A stretch of DNA of 11,803 nt from DATAQC01 sp046263055 (GTDB lineage: Bacteria; Actinomycetota; Acidimicrobiia; Acidimicrobiales; AC-14). Numbering within the stretch: the stretch's first letter is position 1; each line of letters starts with the position of its first letter. The stretch spans positions 1-11,803 of the forward strand of contig JBHELO010000161.1 in assembly GCA_046263055.1 (NCBI GenBank), written 5' to 3'. The position numbers were made by a program, and so were the translations under genes. Shown piece after piece: positions 1-8,337 of this stretch. The notes beneath the pieces are model-generated. The model saw nothing but the letters and a program-made list of their open reading frames with translations. It had not been told where the DNA came from and did no database searches.

Positions 1-3000
1 GTCGGAAGGGCGGTGGCCGGGGAGGTCGCTGCGCCCTGGATCGCCGGGGTCGGGAAGGCGGCTTCCGTCGGGAGGGCAGGGGCCGGGACTGAGGTGTCGG
101 TGGCGGTGCCGACCGGGGCGCCGGGTTCGGTCTGGAGGGCAGGGGGCGGGAATGAGGTGTCGGTGGCGGTGCCGACGGGGGCGGCCGCTTCGCTCGGGAG
201 GGCAGGGGGCGGTGCCGGCGCGGAGTCGGGTGGCACGACGGGGGCGGGGGCGTCGGACCACAGGACGCTGGCCCAGTCGTCTGGGTCCGGCTCGGCCACA
301 GGGACCACCCAGCCAGCGGCGTCGGCCGGCGAGACGGCGGTGGCCCGCTCGTCGGGCGCCGCGTCGGCCCCGAGACCGGGCCTGTCCGGTGAGACGGCGG
401 CCCATTCGTCGGCCTCCGGCTCGACGGCGGGGGTCGCGAGGCCGGGCGCGTCGGGCGCAACGACGGCGGCCCATTCGTCGGCCTCGGGCTCGGCGGCCGG
501 GACCACCGGGGCGGGCGGCTCGGGGCGGGACGACGGGCGGCGGCGGACCGTCGGCAGGGGTGGCCGGGTGGCGGGCATCGGCGGCATCCGGGAGAACCGA
601 CGGCGGCGGCCACGAGCCCGGCCGCGGTCGGCGGGCAGCCCGGTGTCGGTGGGCAGCCCGGTGTCGGCGGCCAGCTCGCTGGCGTCGACCGGCCCTCGGT
701 CGGCGGCTGGCCCGGTGTCGGCGGCCAGCTCGGTGGCGTCGACCGGCCCTCGGTCGGCGGCTGGCCCGGTGTCGGCGGCCAGCTCGGTGGCGTCGACCGA
801 CTCCACGTCGGCGGCGGCCCCGGAGCCGGTTTGCGCCCTCGTCGGCCCGTGGTCGGCCGTCACCGGGTCGTCCCACAGGTCCCACTCCTCAGGCAGAACC
901 GCGGCCAGCGGCGGTGGCGGCGGGATGGGAGACCCCTCACCCGCGCCCGGGGCGCCAGCGCTCTCGGACGCCAGCAGTCCCGCCCACGCGGCGTCGTCGG
1001 CCAGTTCGGGCTCGGCGTCGATCGGGCCCCACAGGTCGGGCGCCGACAGGTCCAGGGGCTGGAGCGGCGGCGCGTCGGGCATCCCGCCGAGGGCGTCGGC
1101 GGGGACCTCCTCGTCCACCCACGGTTCGTCGCCCGGGGGCCGTTCCGTCGCCCATTCCTCGGGGTCGTCGGGGAGGAGCTCGGGCACGGGCAGGTCGCCG
1201 CCGGTGCGGGCCCCGTCGGCCGGCGCCGGCGGCCGGCGGGCGCGCCGCCCCCGGGCACCGTCGCCGGGCACGGGCCGGGGGCGGGCCCTGGGCCGGGGCC
1301 GTATGGTCGGAAGGTCGGACAGCCGGGGAGGAGCGGGCCGGTACCACTCTCCGTCGACGGGACCCCCGACCCCGGCGTTCGCTGCCGCCTCGCCGCCGGC
1401 CGTCGGCCCTTCCACCCCGGCCGCCGCCCCGGCCCCTGCCGGCTCGGGCGCCGGGGCCCCAATCGAGGGCAGCGTCGACACCGATGATGACGACGACACC
1501 CTCACCCCGCCGCCCACCGGCATCGGGAAGGCGGGGCCGGGCTCGATCCGCCGCCGCCGCAGCCAGACCGTCTGCAGGATGGCGGCCGCCAACAGGACGA
1601 TGGTGAGGCCCAGGAAGATGCGCACCCGGCGCTCCCGGGCGGGCGACACCGGCCCGGCGCCGGAGGATGCCGCGGGGCCGGCGGCCGCCACCCGGACCAC
1701 GAACGCGTCCCCCACGCCGCCTCCCTTGGCCGGCTGGAAGGGCTTGGCCGTCGGGAAGTCGGCCGAGTTCGTGTAGCCCGTCACGTACAGCGAGCCGTCC
1801 GTGCCGGCGGCGATGGCCGTGCCCTGGTCCTCGTCCCGCCCGCCCAGGAAGGACGACGACGCCAGCGAGCTGCCCGACGCGCTGAGGGTGGTCACGAACC
1901 CGTCGACGAACCCCCCCGCCTTGGTGGCCTGGAAGGCGGTGGCGGTGGGCAGGTCGGTGGACGCCGTGGCCCCGGTGATGGACGCCCGCCCGTTGCCGTC
2001 CACAGCTATGGCCGCCCCCCCGTCGGACCCCGACCCACCGAGGAACGTCGAGTACACGAGCGACTGGCCGTCGGGGGCCAGCTTGGAGACGAAGGCGTCG
2101 AAGTCACCGTTCTTCTTGGCCTGGGCGGGCTTGGCCACAGGGAAGTTGACCGAACCGGTGGAGCCGGTGACGTAGGCCGCCCCGCTGCCGTCGATGGCGA
2201 TGCCCGCTCCCTGGTCGGCGTCGCTGCCCCCCAGGTACGTGGCGTACACGACGGACGACCCCGAGGGGTCCAGCTTCAAGACGAAGGCGTCGGCGTTGGC
2301 CGCACCGGTGCCGGATGGCGAGCCGGGGGCGGACTGGATGGGCCGGACCACCGGGAAGTCGGACGACCGCGTGTCGCCGGCCACGAAGGCGCTGCCCGAG
2401 GCGTCCACCGCCACCCCCATGGCGTGGTCGTCGCCGCTGCCCCCCAGATAGGTGGAGTACACCCACGCCGAGCCTGCGGGGTTGAGTTTGGTGGCGAAGG
2501 CGGCGGTGTCGTCCGGGTGGTTGGGAGTGCCCTGCACCGGAGGCCCGGCGGTGGGGAAGTCGTTGGACGAGGTGGACCCCACCACGTACGCGCTCCCTGA
2601 TCCGTCCACCGCCACGCCCCGGGCCCCGTCGGTGCCGCCCCCGCCCAGGAAGGTGGAGTACTGGAGCACGGCGCCCTGAGGTCCGACCTTGGCCACGAAG
2701 GCGTCGCCCGGCCCGCCGCCGAAGGTCTTCTGGACCGGGCGGGCGGTGGGGAAGTCGGTTGACTCGGTGTACCCGGCGACGTAGGCGCTGCCGTCCGCCC
2801 CCACGGCGACGGCGAAGCCGATGTCACGTCCGCGGCCGCCCAGGTACGTGCTGTAGACCGGCGCCCCTGTTGGGTTGAGCTTGACCACGAAGGCGTCGGT
2901 CCGTACCCCGGCGGCCTCGACGAGGGCGGGCTGCAGCGGGCTGGCGGTGGGGAAGTCGGTGGACTCCGTGAACCCGGTCACGTAGGTGTTGCCGGCGCCA

Positions 3001-3836
3001 TCGACGGCCACGCCGTAGCCGCTGTCGGTGCTCGTCCCGCCCAGGTAGGTGGCCCCCACCAGGACGGGGTCGATGACGAGCTGTCGGGCGGGGTCGTGGG
3101 GACCGGCGGTGAACCCGACCCGGCCGCCGGGACCGAGGGCGAACGACCCGGCCACCGGTACCCGCCGCCCCCCGACCTTTTGGTACAGGGCGGGGCGGGC
3201 CAGGCGGGCCGAGTGCCCGTCGGCCAGGGTCACCTCCAGGTCTCCCCCGCCGCCCAGGCGGACGTCGCGGGCGTCGGGGAAGGACACCGCGATGGCGCCC
3301 ACGTCCGCCCCCGGGGCCACCACGAAGTCGTGCTCCAGATCGGGGCCCGAGCCGTGCCAGACCACGTCCACCCCGTCCCACACGCCGTCGTAGGCCACCT
3401 GGGCGAAGGTGGGCACGCCGGTCCGCCACTGCGACGGGTCGTCGCCCACCAGCACGTTGGCCGTCCCGGGCAGCGGGTGGCGCCCGGCGGCAGTGGCGGT
3501 CCGGCGCGCGCCGTCGAAGCGCAGGCGGAGGGGCGCGCCGTCGGCCCCGGCCACCACCGCCCCGTCGGCCGACACGGCCACGCCGTAGGCGGGGCCCCGG
3601 GCCACGAACCGCCCGGCTTCGGTGGCATCGGGCTGGAAGGCCACCGGCGCCCGGGCCAGGGCGGCGGTGGCCCCCGCCCGGGCGGCCGCCGCCGACGGCG
3701 ACGATCCGGCCCTCACCGCCCCCGCCCGCCGCCCGACGTCGACCCCACCGGCCACCGACCCGCTGCCGGCGACCACCACCGCCAGGGCCGCCCCGGCGAG
3801 CGCGAGCGGCCGCGGCAGCCTCCACATCGCGGCCAT
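1..3836 (-). CDS. SBBP-repeat beta-propeller membrane protein with long disordered tail (3' end outside window)
   Basis: One uninterrupted frame runs from ATG 3836 past base 1 (about 1278 codons). A GGGGG ribosome site lies just upstream; ATG 3827 is a possible in-frame alternative. Residues 5-30 form a signal peptide. Residues about 80-258 match the N-terminal domain usual in SBBP proteins (often called DUF7948), with VPTFAQVAYDGVWDGVDVVW, HDFVVAPGADVGAI and LVIDPVL. Seven SBBP repeats follow, with Y/F-LGG motifs near residues 264, 331, 397, 463, 535, 598 and 664 and recurrent DFPTA and YVTG motifs. They probably make one closed seven-bladed propeller outside the cell. Residues about 740-758 (FLGLTIVLLAAAILQTVW) form a membrane helix followed by RRRR, so the C-terminus should be cytoplasmic. 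The tail beyond is Pro/Ala/Asp/Glu-rich, repetitive and unrecognised. The gene starts 38 bases after hspR and may be co-transcribed. Its substrate or role is unknown; surface binding or sensing is a guess. Confidence 0.88.
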   Translation of the reverse strand, partial: MAAMWRLPRPLALAGAALAVVVAGSGSVAGGVDVGRRAGAVRAGSSPSAAAARAGATAALARAPVAFQPDATEAGRFVARGPAYGVAVSADGAVVAGADGAPLRLRFDGARRTATAAGRHPLPGTANVLVGDDPSQWRTGVPTFAQVAYDGVWDGVDVVWHGSGPDLEHDFVVAPGADVGAIAVSFPDARDVRLGGGGDLEVTLADGHSARLARPALYQKVGGRRVPVAGSFALGPGGRVGFTAGPHDPARQLVIDPVLVGATYLGGTSTDSGYGVAVDGAGNTYVTGFTESTDFPTASPLQPALVEAAGVRTDAFVVKLNPTGAPVYSTYLGGRGRDIGFAVAVGADGSAYVAGYTESTDFPTARPVQKTFGGGPGDAFVAKVGPQGAVLQYSTFLGGGGTDGARGVAVDGSGSAYVVGSTSSNDFPTAGPPVQGTPNHPDDTAAFATKLNPAGSAWVYSTYLGGSGDDHAMGVAVDASGSAFVAGDTRSSDFPVVRPIQSAPGSPSGTGAANADAFVLKLDPSGSSVVYATYLGGSDADQGAGIAIDGSGAAYVTGSTGSVNFPVAKPAQAKKNGDFDAFVSKLAPDGQSLVYSTFLGGSGSDGGAAIAVDGNGRASITGATASTDLPTATAFQATKAGGFVDGFVTTLSASGSSLASSSFLGGRDEDQGTAIAAGTDGSLYVTGYTNSADFPTAKPFQPAKGGGVGDAFVVRVAAAGPAASSGAGPVSPARERRVRIFLGLTIVLLAAAILQTVWLRRRRIEPGPAFPMPVGGGVRVSSSSSVSTLPSIGAPAPEPAGAGAAAGVEGPTAGGEAAANAGVGGPVDGEWYRPAPPRLSDLPTIRPRPRARPRPVPGDGARGRRARRPPAPADGARTGGDLPVPELLPDDPEEWATERPPGDEPWVDEEVPADALGGMPDAPPLQPLDLSAPDLWGPIDAEPELADDAAWAGLLASESAGAPGAGEGSPIPPPPPLAAVLPEEWDLWDDPVTADHGPTRAQTGSGAAADVESVDATELAADTGPAADRGPVDATELAADTGPAADRGPVDASELAADTGLPTDTGLPADRGRARGRRRRFSRMPPMPATRPPLPTVRRRPSSRPEPPAPVVPAAEPEADEWAAVVAPDAPGLATPAVEPEADEWAAVSPDRPGLGADAAPDERATAVSPADAAGWVVPVAEPDPDDWASVLWSDAPAPVVPPDSAPAPPPALPSEAAAPVGTATDTSFPPPALQTEPGAPVGTATDTSVPAPALPTEAAFPTPAIQGAATSPATALP
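71..212. repeat. 63-bp tandem repeat in the propeller-protein tail
   Basis: Near-identical units start at 71, 134 and 197 (period exactly 63 bases); the third copy is only partial. Each unit encodes 21 residues containing APVGTATDTS and PALPTE. The period is a multiple of three, so the frame is kept. Similarity at base level, including silent positions, suggests recent duplication. A more degenerate copy may precede base 71. Confidence 0.8.
394..498. repeat. 69-bp spaced repeat encoding EPEADEWAAV
   Basis: The segment beginning ACGGCGGCCCATTCGTCGGC occurs at 394 and again at 463, 69 bases (23 codons) apart. On the minus strand each copy encodes EPEADEWAAV. A weaker relative precedes it near 333 (ERATAVSP). 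These belong to the acidic-tryptophan tail of the propeller protein. Confidence 0.7.
657..800. repeat. 54-bp tandem repeat in the propeller-protein tail
   Basis: Units begin at 657, 711 and 765 (period 54 bases). The first two differ at only a base or so, and the third diverges after about 34 bases. On the minus strand the unit encodes the 18-residue DATELAADTGPAADRGPV. The frame is kept across copies, and the high identity points to recent slippage or recombination. Confidence 0.85.
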
Positions 3837-3874
3837 CTTGCCCCCTGGCGGGCGGCGCCGACGAGGCAGCGGGC

Positions 3875-4240
3875 CTACCGCCGGTAGGGGACGGGCGACT
3901 TCTCCACCGGCACCAGGTCTCGCCGGTACTGGCGGTGGGTGCGTTCGATGGCGTCGCGCGCCTCTTTCACGACCGAGGCGAGTTGGGACCGCAGGCGGGC
4001 CACCTCCTCCTCCAGCTCCATGACCGCCTTGACGCCGGCCAGGTTGAGGCCGGCCTCGGTCAGCTCGTGGATGCGTCGGAGGCGGGCGATGTCGCGCTCG
4101 CTGTAGCGGCGGCTCCCCCCGCCGGTGCGGGCCGGGTCCAACAGCCCCCGGCGCTCGTAGATCCGCAGTGTCTGGGGGTGGACCCCCGCCAGCTCGGCGG
4201 CGACGGAGATGACGTACACCCCGCGGTCGACGTCGCCCAT
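3875..4240 (-). CDS. hspR: HspR heat-shock repressor (MerR-family)
   Basis: HspR is the MerR-type repressor of the actinobacterial dnaK operon. It binds HAIR inverted repeats and needs DnaK as co-repressor, so it is released when DnaK is occupied by unfolded protein. The 121-residue product has the MerR winged-helix start at residues 8-55 (VYVISVAAELAGVHPQTLRIYERRGLL, then SRRYSERDIARLRRI), and a helical dimerisation segment at about 60-100. The C-terminus is basic. There are no metal-binding cysteines, as expected for HspR. It starts 6 bases after the dnaJ stop and is the last classical gene of the operon. A matching HAIR site lies in front of dnaK at 8089-8109. Its stop codon sits inside a short palindrome, CTACCG-C-CGGTAG at 3875-3887. 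Identification is firm from sequence plus context. Confidence 0.95.
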   Translation of the reverse strand: MGDVDRGVYVISVAAELAGVHPQTLRIYERRGLLDPARTGGGSRRYSERDIARLRRIHELTEAGLNLAGVKAVMELEEEVARLRSQLASVVKEARDAIERTHRQYRRDLVPVEKSPVPYRR

Positions 4241-4246
4241 GCCGGA

Positions 4247-5395
4247 TCAGACTCCCAGGTGCGTTCTCGGCGAGCCGGGCGACGCCTCAGCCAACGCCTC
4301 GATGGCCTGGCGCTCCGCCGCCGACAGGGTGGTGGGCACCGCCACCTCCACGGTGACGAGCAGGTCGCCGGGGCTCCCGGAGGCGGACGAGACGCCCCGC
4401 CGCCGCACCCGAAACGTCTTGCCCGACCGCGTGCCGGCGGGGACCTTCAGGGTGACGGGGTCGTCGAGGGTGGGCACCTTGATCTCGGCGCCCAGGGCGG
4501 CCTCTGCGAAGGTCACGGGGACGGTCACCGTCAGGTCGCGGCCCTTGCGGCCGAACACCGGGTGAGGGGCGACCCTGACGGTCACGTAGAGATCCCCGGA
4601 CGGGCCGCCGGCGGGGCCGGAGCCGCCCTTGCCCTTGAGGCGGATGCGCTGGTCGTTGCTCACCCCGGGGGGGATGCGGACCTTGACCTGGCGGGGCCGG
4701 CGCTCGGTGCCGGTGCCCTGGCACGTGGGGCAGGGCGTCTCCACCACCATCCCCCGCCCGCCGCACTGGGGGCACGGGCGGCTGAACGAGAAGAACCCCT
4801 GATTGTCGTCGAGCACGCCCCGACCCGCGCACCGGGGGCACACCGAGGCGCTGGTGCCGGGCGCCGCCCCACTGCCGCCACACGTCGAGCAGGGGCCCTC
4901 GGAGGTGACGTTGACCGCGGTGGTGACGCCGTGGGCGGCGTCGAGGAACGACAGGTGCAGCTCGGCCTCCACGTCGTCGCCCCGCCGGGGGCCGCCGGAC
5001 GCGGTGCCGCCGGCGCCGCCCCGGAAGCGACCGAACAGGTCGCCGAAGATGCCGCCCAGGTCGTCGGTGGTGAAGTTGAACCCGCCGGCGCCACCGGCCC
5101 CGGCGCCCGGGCCGCGGGCGCCCGCACCGGGGCGCCCGGCGCCCGCGAACGGGTTGGCCATGGGCCCCAGACGGCGGACCTCGTCATACTCCTTGCGCTT
5201 CTCGGCGTCACCCAGCACGTCATAGGCGGCCGAGATCTCCTTGAAGCGCTCCTCGCTGCCCGGATGGGCGTCGGGATGGTGCTGCTTGGCCAGCTTCCGG
5301 TAGGCGCGCCGCAACTCGTTCTCGGTGGCCGAGTCCGACACACCGAGGACCTTGTAGTAATCCTTCTCGAACCACTCACGCTGGGGCTGGGCCAC
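4247..5395 (-). CDS. dnaJ: Chaperone DnaJ (Hsp40, type I)
   Basis: DnaJ delivers unfolded proteins to DnaK and stimulates its ATPase. The 382-residue product is a full type I Hsp40. The J domain at residues 12-72 carries H40-P41-D42. A Gly/Phe/Ala-rich linker spans 78-130. The zinc domain has four CxxCxGxG motifs at C169/C172, C186/C189, C208/C211 and C222/C225. Two beta-rich substrate-binding domains follow, containing VKVRIPPGVSNDQRIRLKGK and VPAGTRSGKTFRVRRRG. The start is GTG at 5395, chosen because the J domain begins directly after it and a GAGGT ribosome site sits just upstream. It lies 12 bases after the grpE stop and 6 bases before hspR. The linker is unusually rich in Gly, Ala and Pro. 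Actinobacteria often keep two dnaJ genes; this is the dnaK-linked one. Confidence 0.97.
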   Translation of the reverse strand: MAQPQREWFEKDYYKVLGVSDSATENELRRAYRKLAKQHHPDAHPGSEERFKEISAAYDVLGDAEKRKEYDEVRRLGPMANPFAGAGRPGAGARGPGAGAGGAGGFNFTTDDLGGIFGDLFGRFRGGAGGTASGGPRRGDDVEAELHLSFLDAAHGVTTAVNVTSEGPCSTCGGSGAAPGTSASVCPRCAGRGVLDDNQGFFSFSRPCPQCGGRGMVVETPCPTCQGTGTERRPRQVKVRIPPGVSNDQRIRLKGKGGSGPAGGPSGDLYVTVRVAPHPVFGRKGRDLTVTVPVTFAEAALGAEIKVPTLDDPVTLKVPAGTRSGKTFRVRRRGVSSASGSPGDLLVTVEVAVPTTLSAAERQAIEALAEASPGSPRTHLGV

Positions 5396-5407
5396 CGGAC
5401 CTCACCC

Positions 5408-6213
5408 TCACCCGCGGACCTTCACCATGGCAGGCCGCAGCACCCGCCCCTTCCAGCGGTAGCCGGCTCGCAGCACCTCGGCCACCAGCGGGCCCTCATC
5501 GGCGTCCTCGTGGGCGACGGCGTCGGCCACGTTGGGGTCGAAGGGCTCGCCGGCGGGGTCGATGCGCTCCAGTCCCTCCTTGCCCAGCACGCCCATGAGC
5601 CGGCCGTGCACCTGGTCGAAGCCCTCGCCGTGGGCGAGCGCCATGTCGAAGGTGTCGAGGACGTCCAGCAGCTTCTCCACCAGGCCCTCGGCCGCCCGCT
5701 CCACCTGCTCGGACTGCTGCTTGAGCATGCGCTTTCGGTAGTTGTCGAAGTCGGCGGTGATGCGCCGGAGCTGGTCGAGGTAGCCGTCGCGCTCGGCCGC
5801 CAGCTCGGTGAGGTCTTCGACGACGGCCGCCTCCGCCTCTTCCAACTCCCCTGACACTTCGGTTGGCAGGACCTCCACCTCCTCGGCGGCGCGGGCCTCG
5901 GCCAACGCCTCGTCGGCGATCCGCTCGGCCTCCGCGATCAGCTCCGGATCGGCGTCCTCGCCCCCGTCGACCGCGTCCTCCTCGGCGAGCTCGCCCCCCC
6001 CGACCGCCCGCCGCAGCTCATCCCAGGCCCCAGTCGCATCGGCAGGGTTGCCCGAAGCCGCGCCCCGGGAAGGGCCCGCCTTTGACTTTCCCCTTCTCAG
6101 TGAGGGGGAGGGGCCCGACGGGTGGCCCGTAGGGGAGGCGCCCCCCGACGCGTCAGCGTCGGGGGGAAGGGGCCCCTGAGGGACAGGACCCGTCGGGTCC
6201 CGGGGGCTCCCCA

Positions 6214-6214
<1 letters not shown>
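5408..6214 (-). CDS. grpE: GrpE nucleotide exchange factor with long low-complexity N-terminus
   Basis: GrpE is the dimeric exchange factor that releases ADP from DnaK. The conserved part begins at about residue 120: an acidic helical coiled-coil (EEAEAAVVEDLTELAAERDG), then RRITADFDNYRKR, then the beta wing with EPFDPNVADAV and the terminal GYRWKGRVLRPAMVKV. At about 268 residues it is longer than the usual 180-220. The extra 65 residues are Pro/Gly/Ser-rich, unlike any GrpE core, and coincide with strong DNA palindromes. ATG 6214 is used here; its first base is the last base of the dnaK stop (TGATG). GTG 6217, giving a GTGA overlap, is equally possible, and a start further in cannot be excluded. 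Translation is probably coupled to dnaK. Family assignment is firm; the N-terminus is not. Confidence 0.94.
6141..6200. repeat. Two GC-rich palindromes within the 5' end of grpE
   Basis: Perfect inverted repeat CCCCCCGACGC (6141-6151), loop GTCA, GCGTCGGGGGG (6156-6166): 11 bp stem. A second, GGACCC-GTC-GGGTCC, lies at 6186-6200. A weaker 5 bp stem, CCCCT/AGGGG, lies further inside the gene near 6090-6115. All fall within the non-conserved N-terminal coding region of grpE just after the dnaK stop. They could form mRNA hairpins that modulate grpE expression relative to dnaK, protect the 3' end of a dnaK transcript, or be remnants of a dispersed palindromic element. No T-run follows either strand. 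Confidence 0.75.
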
Positions 6215-8043
<1,829 letters not shown>

Positions 8044-8077
8044 GGGGACTTCCTCCACGGGTTGAGCGAACGTACGA

Positions 8078-8108
8078 ACGATACCAAACTTGAGTCCGTG
8101 TGTATCAA
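8078..8108 (-). promoter_or_regulatory. Probable dnaK operon promoter
   Basis: On the minus strand TTGATA (complement of 8103-8108) and TATCGT (complement of 8078-8083) are separated by 19 bases. They resemble housekeeping -35 and -10 elements. The expected start near 8071 would give a leader of about 28 bases that includes the GGAGGAA ribosome site. The HAIR operator overlaps the -35 and spacer, which is where a repressor would block polymerase. The boxes are matched by eye, and the spacing is slightly long. Confidence 0.5.
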
Positions 8109-8109
8109 G
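8089..8109. promoter_or_regulatory. HAIR operator for HspR
   Basis: CTTGAGT (8089-8095), seven bases, TATCAAG (8103-8109). The known HspR consensus is CTTGAGT-N7-ACTCAAG, so the left half is perfect and the right half matches 5 of 7, with the CTTGA/TCAAG core symmetrical. It lies 46 bases upstream of the dnaK ATG, and the operon ends with hspR, so autoregulation is expected. Confidence 0.85.
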
Positions 8110-8249
8110 GAGCTTGGTACCGATTTCATTCCCACCCTAGGCGCCCTCCCGGGAACGCGGTCCGCGGGCCCGGTCGCCACGGAGCCGGCGGCCGCCCGCC
8201 GCGCCGAAGGCGCCCCCACCGGCAGGCGGGAGGGAGAAGTCAGCGCGGA

Positions 8250-8274
8250 GGCCGGCCGGCTCCGCCGGCCGGCC
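8250..8274 (-). terminator. GC-rich hairpin downstream of apgM (possible terminator)
   Basis: Perfect 11 bp stem 8250-8260 / 8264-8274 (GGCCGGCCGGC with its complement) and a 3-base loop, 64 bases after the apgM stop and before the dnaK promoter. There is no T-run, so it is not a textbook intrinsic terminator, though GC-rich actinobacteria often have such stems at transcript ends. A smaller stem, GCGCC-GAA-GGCGC, sits at 8201-8213. I see no gene in the rest of 8110-8337. Confidence 0.45.
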
Positions 8275-8337
8275 GGAGCCCCACGTTCATTCGCCAAGCG
8301 ATTTCCGGGTTGCGACGGCGACCGGTTGCGAGGGCGA

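Noticed and set aside
71..800. CRISPR array
   Set aside because: The units are contiguous coding tandem repeats with no unique spacers, keep the reading frame, and there are no cas genes.
13..1776. Long plus-strand open frames at 13-1776 (also 3935-5854 and 6562-9528)
   Set aside because: They lie antisense to recognised minus-strand genes (propeller-protein tail, hspR/dnaJ/grpE, dnaK/apgM). Their translations are Gly/Ala/Arg/His-rich without domains, and GC-rich DNA leaves such antisense frames open.
6141..6166. Hairpin at the dnaK-grpE junction as an intrinsic terminator
   Set aside because: No T-run follows on either strand and the reading frame of grpE passes through it; attenuation or mRNA processing is more plausible than full termination.
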